Positions 46,301-53,745 of a DNA stretch of 64,000 nucleotides are shown one piece after another. This DNA is from Acinetobacter sp. ANC 3813 (GTDB lineage Bacteria; Pseudomonadota; Gammaproteobacteria; Pseudomonadales; Moraxellaceae): contig NZ_NEGK01000011.1 in NCBI RefSeq assembly GCF_002135435.1, positions 1 to 64,000 of the forward strand, given 5' to 3'. Position 1 is the stretch's first letter. Each line of letters starts with the position of its first letter. The notes beneath the pieces were generated by a model. The model was not told where the DNA came from. It saw only the letters and a program-made list of their open reading frames with translations, and did not search any database. Made by a program: the position numbers and the translations under genes.

Positions 46301-47290
46301 ATGACAAACTCAGCGTTAAACCAATTAAAAAGCATGACCACTATTGTTGCAGACAGCAGCGATTTATCTGCAATTGAAAAATTTCGTCCCTTGGATGCAA
46401 CCACGAATCCTTCATTAATTACGGCAGCAGCCAACCAGACAGAAAATAAAGAACTGATTGAAAATGCTTTTGCTCAAGCCAAAGAAGAAGGCTATACGGG
46501 CGATGAATTGGTTGAACGCACCATTGATATTTTAACGGTCAAATTTGGCGTAGAAATACTCAAACTGATTGATGGCCGCGTATCAACTGAAGTCGATGCA
46601 GCCCTTTCTTATGATACTGATGCAACGATTGCCAAGGCCAAAGAGCTGCTTGAACTTTATAAGCAATACGGCATCAATCAAAACCGCATTTTGATTAAAA
46701 TCGCTTCAACATGGGAAGGGATTCAAGCCGCTAAATTGCTGCAAGCAGAAGGTATTAACTGTAATCTGACACTACTATTTGGCTTACACCAAGCGCAAGC
46801 CTGTGCTGATGCCCAAGTCACCCTCATTTCACCGTTTGTAGGCCGAATTTTAGATTGGTATAAAAAAGCTGAAAATGTAGACAGCTATCCGATTGAAAAA
46901 GATCCTGGCGTACTTTCAGTTAAACAGATTTATCACTACTACAAACAGAATGGTGTCAAAACTGAAATTATGGGCGCAAGCTTCCGCAGTACGGCTCAAG
47001 TGCTAGGACTTGCAGGATGTGATCTTTTGACTGTCTCTCCAAACTTACTGGCAGAGCTGGAACAAGACACCCAAACTGTTGTGCAGCAGCTTTCAGAACA
47101 TCATGCGCATTCACATACAGAGCACCCTATTGCAGTTTTAACTAAAGCAGCGTTCAAAGAACAGCTTGAACATGACTTAATGTCATTCCAGCTGCTGCAA
47201 GGCGGTATCGACGGCTTTATCAAAGCGCGTGAACAGCTGAGTACACTTTTACGTCAATCATTTGGATTAGATGCTGAAATTCAGGCTTAA
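46301..47290 (+). CDS. tal: Transaldolase
   Basis: 329 aa, TalB-type. It transfers a dihydroxyacetone unit between sugar phosphates in the non-oxidative pentose phosphate pathway. The signature DATTNPSLI and the Schiff-base lysine in QNRILIKIASTWEGIQAA (Lys133) are present, along with GASFRSTAQVLGLAGCD. It is somewhat longer than E. coli TalB (317 aa) at the C-terminus. Own terminator follows. Confidence 0.95.
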   Translation: MTNSALNQLKSMTTIVADSSDLSAIEKFRPLDATTNPSLITAAANQTENKELIENAFAQAKEEGYTGDELVERTIDILTVKFGVEILKLIDGRVSTEVDAALSYDTDATIAKAKELLELYKQYGINQNRILIKIASTWEGIQAAKLLQAEGINCNLTLLFGLHQAQACADAQVTLISPFVGRILDWYKKAENVDSYPIEKDPGVLSVKQIYHYYKQNGVKTEIMGASFRSTAQVLGLAGCDLLTVSPNLLAELEQDTQTVVQQLSEHHAHSHTEHPIAVLTKAAFKEQLEHDLMSFQLLQGGIDGFIKAREQLSTLLRQSFGLDAEIQA

Positions 47291-47314
47291 TTAGAATTTT
47301 TCAGCAAGCAGCAC

Positions 47315-47349
47315 AGCTGATGCAGCTATAATGCTTCATCAGCTTTTTT
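47315..47349 (+). terminator. Terminator after tal
   Basis: Stem AGCTGATG/CATCAGCT is followed by TTTTTT. It lies close before the exporter start at 47363. Confidence 0.6.
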
Positions 47350-47362
47350 ATGGGAATATTCC

Positions 47363-48013
47363 GTGTTTGGCATCACTGACCTAAGTACCTATATTATTGG
47401 GACGTTGTTGATCGTGCTGCTGCCGGGTCCAAACTCAATGTATGTCATGACCATTGCTTCTCGATATGGCATAAAAGCAGGCTATATCGGGGCTTTTGGC
47501 GTATATACCGGCGACATGGTGTTAATTCTGCTTACCGCTTTAGGCGCCGCTTCTTTATTGCATGCTTTTCCTTGGCTATTTATTCTGCTGAAAATTGTAG
47601 GCGCGGCATATTTAAGCTATTTAGGCATCAAATTGCTGCTTGCAGCCTATCAAACGTGGAATACAACAGCTGCACCTGAACAGGTTCAGCAAAAACAGGA
47701 ATCCTTAGAACAGCAGCATCCTTTTCGCACAGCGCTTACCATCAGCATCTTAAATCCTAAAGCGATTTTATTTTACTTGTCATTTTTTGTGCAGTTTGTT
47801 GACCCTGCTTATGAATATCCTGCGCTTACCTTTACTGCGCTGGCAATTATTCTGCAAATCATCAGCATGAGTTATTTAACGGTATTAATTTTTTCAGGCG
47901 CGAAATTAGCAACGTATTTTTCTAACCGCTTTAAGCTTACAGCCTGCTGTGTCGCGTCTGTCGGGATTCTGTTTTGCGGTTTTGGGCTCAAACTAGCAAC
48001 ATCTTCACTTTAA
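47363..48013 (+). CDS. LysE/RhtB family amino acid exporter (LeuE-like)
   Basis: 216 aa with about six transmembrane helices, starting at GTG 47363. The N-terminal LLPGPNSMYVMTIASRYGIKAGYIGAFGVYTGD and the later LTISILNPKAILFYLSFFVQFVDP are typical of LysE family translocators; it most resembles LeuE, the leucine exporter. A substrate cannot be assigned with certainty. Same strand as tal but after its terminator. Confidence 0.87.
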   Translation: MFGITDLSTYIIGTLLIVLLPGPNSMYVMTIASRYGIKAGYIGAFGVYTGDMVLILLTALGAASLLHAFPWLFILLKIVGAAYLSYLGIKLLLAAYQTWNTTAAPEQVQQKQESLEQQHPFRTALTISILNPKAILFYLSFFVQFVDPAYEYPALTFTALAIILQIISMSYLTVLIFSGAKLATYFSNRFKLTACCVASVGILFCGFGLKLATSSL

Positions 48014-48129
48014 ATCATTAGGTCTTTATTGATAGGAATACTCAATCACTAAAGGCCTCTCAATGCTGTGTTTTACCTTTCAGCAAAAAAATGAATCACG
48101 TATGATTATTACGCTTTTCAATAAATAAG

Positions 48130-49320
48130 ATGCGCTTTCTGCCGCCGTACATTATGCAAAAACTATTTCATGACTTTTCCGTGCCCGCGGTATTTGCAGG
48201 CTTTATTACTTTTCTTGTCGGAATCAGTGTTTCTGCTGTTTTAGTTATTCAGGCCGCTCAAACGCTGGGCGCTTCTAGCGAACAAATTACCTCTTGGTTT
48301 TGGGCATTAGGATTAGCCATTGGCTTAAGCGGTTTACTGCTTTCGTGGAAGTTTAAATACCCTGTTGCGACCTCATGGTCTACTGCAGGCCTCGCACTTA
48401 TTTTGGCCACTGGCAGCGGCTACAGCTTAAATGAAGCTATCGGCGCATTTTTAGTTTGCGGTGTGTTAACTGCAGCACTTGGTTTTTTAGGCATCTTTCA
48501 AAAAGTATTGTCTTATATTCCGCAAAGCCTCACCAGCGCCATGCTGGCAGGTGTTTTGCTCAAGTTTGGCATTTCATTATTCGCCAGTATGCAAAATGAC
48601 TGGGCATTTATTTTGTCTTTATTGGCGGCTTATATTCTGGCAAAACGCTTTTGGCCGCGCTACAGCATCGTCATTACTGTGATTGCCGGCATTGCATTCT
48701 GCCCGCTTTTTTTAAATTTCGATATGCCTTCCATAGCCATTGCTATGGCAAAACCGGTCTGGGTCAGCCCTGAGTTCAGCAGTACAGCCATTTTAGGCTT
48801 AGCGTTACCTTTATTCGTGATTAATATGGCTTCACAATATTTGCCCGGCTTAGCTATGATCAAGAGCTATGGCTATCAGCCGCATGTTAATCAACTGATT
48901 GGCTGGACAGGCACAGCTCAAGCAGTCTTTGCGCCATTTGGCAGTTTTAGTGTCAATATTGCAGCCATCAGCGCGGCCATCAGCTTAGATGACCAAGTGC
49001 ATCCAGATCCTGCAAAACGCTATATAGCAGGAATGAGCTGCGGATTCTTCTATATTCTCATGGGGATTTTTGCAGCAACTTTGACCAGCTTTTTAATGTC
49101 ATTTCCCGCTGTATTTATTACGGCACTTGCAGGCATTGCCTTGCTTGGCACCATTAGCCATAACATTGCCATCGCCTTTCAAGATGTATCTGAACGTGAA
49201 GCGGCTTTATTAACTTTCTTATTCAGCGCTTCCGGTATTCAATTCTTTGGTATAGGCGCTGCCTTTTGGGGACTGCTCTTTGGTTTTGCCGTGCATTACA
49301 TTTTAAAGTTTAAAAAATAA
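48130..49320 (+). CDS. benE: Benzoate/H+ symporter family transporter (BenE-like)
   Basis: 396 aa with 11-12 hydrophobic helices. FAGFITFLVGISVSAVLVIQAA near the start, PQSLTSAMLAGVLLKFG, and the APFGSFSVNIAAISAAI segment with QVHPDPAKRYIAG are characteristic of BenE. The family imports benzoate, but no ben catabolic genes are nearby, so the substrate could be another aromatic acid or nucleobase-like compound. An alternative ATG at 48154 would remove eight residues. Confidence 0.87.
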   Translation: MRFLPPYIMQKLFHDFSVPAVFAGFITFLVGISVSAVLVIQAAQTLGASSEQITSWFWALGLAIGLSGLLLSWKFKYPVATSWSTAGLALILATGSGYSLNEAIGAFLVCGVLTAALGFLGIFQKVLSYIPQSLTSAMLAGVLLKFGISLFASMQNDWAFILSLLAAYILAKRFWPRYSIVITVIAGIAFCPLFLNFDMPSIAIAMAKPVWVSPEFSSTAILGLALPLFVINMASQYLPGLAMIKSYGYQPHVNQLIGWTGTAQAVFAPFGSFSVNIAAISAAISLDDQVHPDPAKRYIAGMSCGFFYILMGIFAATLTSFLMSFPAVFITALAGIALLGTISHNIAIAFQDVSEREAALLTFLFSASGIQFFGIGAAFWGLLFGFAVHYILKFKK

Positions 49321-49330
49321 GCTTCTTCTC

Positions 49331-49363
49331 AAAAAAAAGTATCTGACTGCAGATACTTTTTTT
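49331..49363. terminator. Bidirectional terminator
   Basis: The A/T-flanked stem AGTATCTG/CAGATACT lies between the convergent BenE-like and TetR genes. Confidence 0.9.
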
Positions 49364-49375
49364 GATCATCTTCAT

Positions 49376-49933
49376 TCACTGTACATAGGTACGGCGCAGC
49401 AATTCCTGCTGCATATTTTGCATCAGCTGCATATCTTCACTGCAGCCAAATACATTCAGCCAGACACCGTCCGCCGTAAAACGCAGCAGCTGCAGTTCAA
49501 TTCCGCTGTCTGTCGGCTTATGCTTTGCCAAACGGCCATTCAGCCAATTGAGCCAAACCGCATTAAAAGCATGGTCTGTCAGCATGGTCATCGAAATTGC
49601 TGACCATAAACTGCCTATACCTTTAGGTTCTGTTTGCAGCGTAAAGTAAATATAGGCACGGGTGAAACTGCCGTAAGATTCAGAATCTTTTTGCATATAT
49701 TCATCAACGGCCTGATCCAGCTGAGACAAGACTTCTTGCACCATCGCTTCCAGCAATTTTTGCTTATTTGGATAATGATGAAACACCCCGCCCTTGGTCA
49801 CACCGGCTAAATCAGCAACAGCCTGAATTGATACTCCAGCCACGCCTTTTTCCGCCGCCAATTGAATAGCAAAGGCGAGGATTTTCTGACGAATCAATTC
49901 GGGTTCTTTTTTACGCTGATGAGCATTTTGCAT
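49376..49933 (-). CDS. TetR-family repressor
   Basis: 185 aa. The helix-turn-helix is at about residues 30-60 (GVSIQAVADLAGVTKGGVFHHYPNKQKLLEAM), followed by a helical ligand domain. It is translated from an ATG overlapping the SMR pump stop (TAATG). It is thus the second gene of a pump-repressor operon and probably binds the palindrome in front of the pump, making the operon autoregulated (inference). Confidence 0.92.
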   Translation of the reverse strand: MQNAHQRKKEPELIRQKILAFAIQLAAEKGVAGVSIQAVADLAGVTKGGVFHHYPNKQKLLEAMVQEVLSQLDQAVDEYMQKDSESYGSFTRAYIYFTLQTEPKGIGSLWSAISMTMLTDHAFNAVWLNWLNGRLAKHKPTDSGIELQLLRFTADGVWLNVFGCSEDMQLMQNMQQELLRRTYVQ

Positions 49934-50277
49934 TAATGGCCTGCAGAATGAGAAAAAAGGTTAATCACAATTACACCTGAAACAATCAAAGCGATACCCA
50001 CTAAAGCAGGAACATCTAAACTTTGACGGAAAACAAAATAGCCAATAACAGCTGTCAATACAATGCCTACACCCGCCCATATTGCATAAGCGATGCCCAG
50101 CGGTATGACTTTAATCACTTGAGACAGTAAATAAAACGCTATACAGAATGTAATCACCACAATCAGCGAAGGCCCTATTTTGGTAAAACCTTCCGATTTA
50201 ACGAGAAAGGTAGAACCTGTCACTTCCGTAATAATTGCGAGGGCCAGCATGCCATAAGCCATATAAATAGGATTCAT
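49933..50277 (-). CDS. Small multidrug resistance (SMR/EmrE-like) efflux protein
   Basis: 114 aa from ATG 50277 (two GTG codons precede it in frame). It has four transmembrane helices. The proton/drug-binding glutamate is Glu18 in LAIITEVTGSTFLVKSEGF, and the IPLGIAYAIWAGVGIV signature of SMR pumps is intact. It exports quaternary ammonium compounds and other cations as a dimer. It is first in an operon with the TetR gene. Confidence 0.93.
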   Translation of the reverse strand: MNPIYMAYGMLALAIITEVTGSTFLVKSEGFTKIGPSLIVVITFCIAFYLLSQVIKVIPLGIAYAIWAGVGIVLTAVIGYFVFRQSLDVPALVGIALIVSGVIVINLFSHSAGH

Positions 50278-50290
50278 CACCACACCATAA

Positions 50291-50312
50291 ACATACCTAA
50301 TGGTTGGTATGT
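50291..50312 (-). promoter_or_regulatory. Palindromic operator for the TetR repressor
   Basis: ACATACC at 50291-50297 and GGTATGT at 50306-50312 form an inverted repeat 14 bp before the SMR start, just downstream of AT-rich promoter sequence (TATAACAT on the minus strand). ACATACC...GGTATGT is a common TetR-family operator pattern. Confidence 0.7.
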
Positions 50313-50367
50313 TATATTTTTATAAAAAATAAGCAAGCTTAATACTCAACGTATTCATACATTCAGA

Positions 50368-51363
50368 TTACGGTGTATAGGTTTTTAAAAACTGTATGGT
50401 TTGATCAAAGGTTTGTTTACTGGCCTCTTTACCCATCATGAATTGATATTCATGCACCAAAAACTCTTTTGAATCTGGATAAAAAGCTTCTGTTACAGGA
50501 ATGCCATATTGTTTTAAGCTCTGCACCATCGGCAAAGATTGCGACGCTGTTAAAAAGTCTTTATTGCCGCCGCTGATAAACACAGGGGGATAATTCGCAT
50601 TCAAATGTTGACGCGGCGAAATACTCGATAAAAATGCGGCATCATTTTTACGTTCAGCGGTATATGCCTGCACTAAATTATTGATCCCCCACTCCAGCAA
50701 GCTGATTTCATCGGGCGCGGTATCTACAAAATGATTTAAATCATAAATACCGCAATGCAGGATTAAGCCTTGTAATTGATGCCTTTGAATGACTGGGCTG
50801 AAGTTTTGCGCTTGAGCATAGGCTTGGTTTGCAACAAAAGCAGCGTAATGGCTCGCCATATTGGCGCCAGCCGAATCACCAGCCAAATACAGCTTATTGG
50901 CATTGATATGCAATTGCGCCGCATGCGACTGTATATAGCTTAAGGCCTGATTAATTTGATGCAGCTGCTCTGGGTACACTGCTTGAGGTGCAAACTGATA
51001 TTCTACAGCGACCACATTATAGCCCTGCGCCGCCAGCAGTTTAAAATAGCCTCGGGCATGCTCTTTGGAGCCAGAAATCCAGCCTCCGCCATGAATCCAC
51101 ACCACAGTTGGGCGAAGCCCTTGCGCTGCAATATCTTGCGGCTGATAAAGATCAAAGTGCAGCTTAGGGTTATCTAGATACTGAATATTGTTTTGCACCA
51201 ATACATCTGCTGGCGCGTGCCGATCAATAAATTTTTTTTGAATTTCGGTCGAAGTATTAAAAACACCGGCAATCAATTTCGTATTGTTTTGCAAATTTTG
51301 GCATGCAGTTAGATTCAAGAATAAGCCGCAGACACACAGCATTAGTGCAATTTTCAACGTCAT
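50368..51363 (-). CDS. Lipoprotein alpha/beta hydrolase (esterase, HGGG type)
   Basis: 331 aa from ATG 51363. A signal peptide with lipobox LTAC (about Cys21) predicts a lipid-anchored envelope protein. VVWIHGGGWISGSKEH supplies the oxyanion hole, YLAGDSAGANMA the nucleophile serine, and HEYQFM near the C-terminus the likely catalytic histidine. This is the hormone-sensitive lipase/carboxylesterase group; the substrate is unknown. It stands alone on the minus strand. Confidence 0.85.
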   Translation of the reverse strand: MTLKIALMLCVCGLFLNLTACQNLQNNTKLIAGVFNTSTEIQKKFIDRHAPADVLVQNNIQYLDNPKLHFDLYQPQDIAAQGLRPTVVWIHGGGWISGSKEHARGYFKLLAAQGYNVVAVEYQFAPQAVYPEQLHQINQALSYIQSHAAQLHINANKLYLAGDSAGANMASHYAAFVANQAYAQAQNFSPVIQRHQLQGLILHCGIYDLNHFVDTAPDEISLLEWGINNLVQAYTAERKNDAAFLSSISPRQHLNANYPPVFISGGNKDFLTASQSLPMVQSLKQYGIPVTEAFYPDSKEFLVHEYQFMMGKEASKQTFDQTIQFLKTYTP

Positions 51364-51625
51364 TAACCCATGGTGTAAATATGGTATTTTAATCTGCAAA
51401 CAGGATAAATTGCGCAAAATTTACAAGTCTTTGTTTTCATGCCAATCTTCCCGAAAACCAATCTTTACGCTCAGTTTTATTTGCAAACCAATTGGCAAAT
51501 GAGTTCAAAAATTTATGCTAATTTTATGAAATTACAATATTTTTCCTAATATTAAATTGAACAGCACCACACAATATGCTATCAATGAATGAAAGGGTCA
51601 TAACAATATATTCGGAGGTTCTGTC

Positions 51626-52069
51626 ATGTCTTATCATCAAATTTTAGTACCCGTAGACGGCTCGCAAATCTCTTTTTCCGCTGTAAAAAAAGCAGCGCAA
51701 ATCGCGAAAGCATTTAACAGCCAGCTGACTTTGATCAGCCTTGTTGCAGAAGATCCATTTACCGATGCAGACTTTTATTACTCGTCTGCCATTATGAAAG
51801 AATATTTTGTCCAAGCGCATGCAAATGCGACTAAGTCTCTATCAGAAGCGCTGGAATATACTCAAGCCGAAGGTGTAGACGCCAAAACTAAAATTATTAA
51901 AGGACAAGTTTCTGCTGAAGGCATTGCCGAAGCTGCGGCTGAACTCAAAGCAGATTTAATTGTTATGGGCTCTCATGGCCGTAAAGGTTTTCAAAAAATG
52001 CTGCTGGGCAGCTTTGCGCAAGATGTACTGCGCAATACTGAATTGCCTGTACTGATTATTAAATCTTAA
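51626..52069 (+). CDS. Universal stress protein (UspA family), copy 1
   Basis: 147 aa. The N-terminus ILVPVDGSQISFSAVKKAAQIA and the ATP-binding pattern G-x2-G-x9-G-S (GSHGRKGFQKMLLGSFA) indicate a nucleotide-binding Usp. Family members help cells survive starvation and stress. A strong GGAGG precedes the ATG. It is followed by its own terminator and then a second Usp gene, about half identical by eye. Confidence 0.93.
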   Translation: MSYHQILVPVDGSQISFSAVKKAAQIAKAFNSQLTLISLVAEDPFTDADFYYSSAIMKEYFVQAHANATKSLSEALEYTQAEGVDAKTKIIKGQVSAEGIAEAAAELKADLIVMGSHGRKGFQKMLLGSFAQDVLRNTELPVLIIKS

Positions 52070-52081
52070 TATCGGCCTAAG

Positions 52082-52102
52082 CCCGCCTTTTGGCGGGTTT
52101 TT
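52082..52102 (+). terminator. Terminator after the first usp gene
   Basis: Stem CCCGCC/GGCGGG with a TTTT loop and five T residues. Confidence 0.9.
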
Positions 52103-52165
52103 GCTATCTGAAAAGAACATCTTAAAAATTGAAAATGATAGAACAAAGTACATAAGGAGCAGCGC

Positions 52166-52612
52166 ATGACCACTTACCAGCACATTCTCGTCCCTGTAGA
52201 TGAATCCCCTATTTCTTACGCTGCTGTAGAACATGCATTAGCCTTAGCCAAATCACTGAACAGTCAAGTCACTCTCATGAGCGTGATTGCTGTAGATCCT
52301 TTTGTTGGCGTAGATTTTTATAAAGTAGCGCCTGCTATTACAGACTATTTTATGCAGGCAGAGAAAAAAGCCAAAGAACGCTTGGAAGAAATTAAACTAT
52401 CTTTTGACCGTGATAATGTTGCCGTCAGCACGAAACTCCTTCATGGCGTATCCCCTGCAGAAGGCATCATGCATGCAGCAGACGAAATTGGCGCTGACCT
52501 AATCATTATGGGCTCACACGGCCGTACTGGCATTCAAAAAATGTTTTTAGGCAGTGTGGCACAGAATGTTCTGACTCAGTCTCCTATTCCCGTACTGATT
52601 GTCAAAATCTAA
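52166..52612 (+). CDS. Universal stress protein (UspA family), copy 2
   Basis: 148 aa paralogue of the preceding gene: ILVPVDESPISYAAVEHALALA at the start and GSHGRTGIQKMFLGSVA as ATP-binding loop. It has the Shine-Dalgarno AAGGAGC. The shared layout, including the VDPFVGVDFY segment, points to a tandem duplication followed by divergence. Confidence 0.93.
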   Translation: MTTYQHILVPVDESPISYAAVEHALALAKSLNSQVTLMSVIAVDPFVGVDFYKVAPAITDYFMQAEKKAKERLEEIKLSFDRDNVAVSTKLLHGVSPAEGIMHAADEIGADLIIMGSHGRTGIQKMFLGSVAQNVLTQSPIPVLIVKI

Positions 52613-52633
52613 TTTACGGCGCAAAGACTAAAT

Positions 52634-52656
52634 AATCCCTCAAATGAGGGATTTTT
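52634..52656. terminator. Terminator after the second usp gene
   Basis: The perfect stem AATCCCTC/GAGGGATT is followed by five T residues. The same hairpin recurs at 53207-53226. Confidence 0.88.
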
Positions 52657-52676
52657 AGCTTATGGAGCTTACCTCT

Positions 52677-53126
52677 TTAATCTGTAGTTCTAATGACGAC
52701 AGTATTGGCCATTTTGTCATGCCAGCCCTGCTTGCGCTTATCAAAAGCCACCCAAAAGATTCCAATCATGAAGACCAGCATTGCAGGGAAATACCCAATA
52801 TAGCGGATCAGTGCCTGTTTCAAATTCAGCGGATTGCCTGAATTGGCATCAACAATTTTCATGCCCAATAAAATCTTGCCTGGAGACGCAGACCACAGCA
52901 TCCAAACCAAAATGGTATATAAAAAAGGCAGAATATAATTCATAAGAATATCAAACCACACAACCTGTGGCTGTTCTGATAAACCTGTAGCAAGAATCAA
53001 ATCCCAATCCCCGTGGTAGAAAAGCCAGAGTAAAGGATAGATCGCAACCATCATAATAAGAATATCAATCAGCGAAGCGCCAATCCGCACCCAAAAGCCC
53101 GCATATTCAACATCTGTATCCAGCAT
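52677..53126 (-). CDS. RDD family membrane protein
   Basis: 149 aa. AGFWVRIGASLIDILIMMVAIYPLLW is the RDD start with the conserved Arg and Asp, and SPGKILLGMKIVDANSGNPL and the final FDKRKQGWHDKMANTVVI complete the domain. It has three transmembrane helices and no extra domain. Function unknown. Confidence 0.85.
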   Translation of the reverse strand: MLDTDVEYAGFWVRIGASLIDILIMMVAIYPLLWLFYHGDWDLILATGLSEQPQVVWFDILMNYILPFLYTILVWMLWSASPGKILLGMKIVDANSGNPLNLKQALIRYIGYFPAMLVFMIGIFWVAFDKRKQGWHDKMANTVVIRTTD

Positions 53127-53206
53127 TATTATTACCCTTATTGTTGTTGTTTTAATTTAACCTAAATTTAAACCAGCCTCGACCTCTATGCATTGTAAAA
53201 AACAAA

Positions 53207-53227
53207 AATCCCTCAAATGAGGGATTT
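53207..53227 (-). terminator. Terminator after the 71-aa gene
   Basis: Stem AATCCCTC/GAGGGATT with TTTTTG on the minus-strand side; same hairpin as at 52634. Confidence 0.8.
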
Positions 53228-53242
53228 CACATACAACACGCT

Positions 53243-53458
53243 TTATGACTTGCTGATGCTTTGATGCAAGCTTTGCAAATAGGCTTCTGCTTGGGCGCCA
53301 TTACTGAATGACTTCTCCAAAAGCCCCGTGCTCTGCACACTGTTTGGCGTATATTCAACCGCAACAACAAAGGTGCCTTCATGAGGATTTCTAGAGATTT
53401 TAACCGCAATAATATGCTGTGAGTTTAAATAGAAACCATCTTCAACTTTAACTAACAT
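53243..53458 (-). CDS. Small hypothetical protein
   Basis: 71 aa, beginning MLVKVEDGFYLNSQHIIAVK and ending with an Ala/Gln-rich helix (NGAQAEAYLQSLHQSIS). It has GAGG five nt before the ATG and a terminator 15 bp downstream, which supports a real gene. It looks like a short beta-sheet plus helix. I recognise no family. Confidence 0.7.
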   Translation of the reverse strand: MLVKVEDGFYLNSQHIIAVKISRNPHEGTFVVAVEYTPNSVQSTGLLEKSFSNGAQAEAYLQSLHQSISKS

Positions 53459-53648
53459 GCTTGCCTCAGCTTGATAACTTCCACACCTTGACGCATTTCA
53501 AGCATCAATAAGTGTGTCAAAAATCTAAACAATTTAGACCTTAAGGCATTAAATGTTACCCCTTAAATGTGATTTATTTAATACTATTCACATAATTAAT
53601 GTAATTTCATCAATAAACCAAGTAAATTCAATTAATTATTGCCCAATA

Positions 53649-53678
53649 AAAATACCGATTATTTCAATCGGTATTTTA
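53649..53678 (-). terminator. Terminator downstream of pepN
   Basis: AAAATACCGATT pairs with AATCGGTATTTT around an ATTTC-type loop; on the minus strand TTTTATTGG follows. Confidence 0.7.
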
Positions 53679-53705
53679 GTCTATTTTTCTAGCATAATTT
53701 TAAAT

Positions 53706-53738
53706 ACCTCTTGCACTTGACAGTACAAGAGGTTTTTA
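53706..53738. terminator. Second hairpin downstream of pepN
   Basis: ACCTCTTG/CAAGAGGT with a 12-nt loop, eight bp past the pepN stop; the T tract is on the plus-strand side. Confidence 0.5.
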
Positions 53739-53745
53739 TTTTAAA

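Noticed and set aside
44773..50312. A mobile resistance island carrying aceI and the SMR pump
   Set aside because: No transposase, integrase or flanking direct repeats were seen, and tal and other core genes lie between; the genes look chromosomal.
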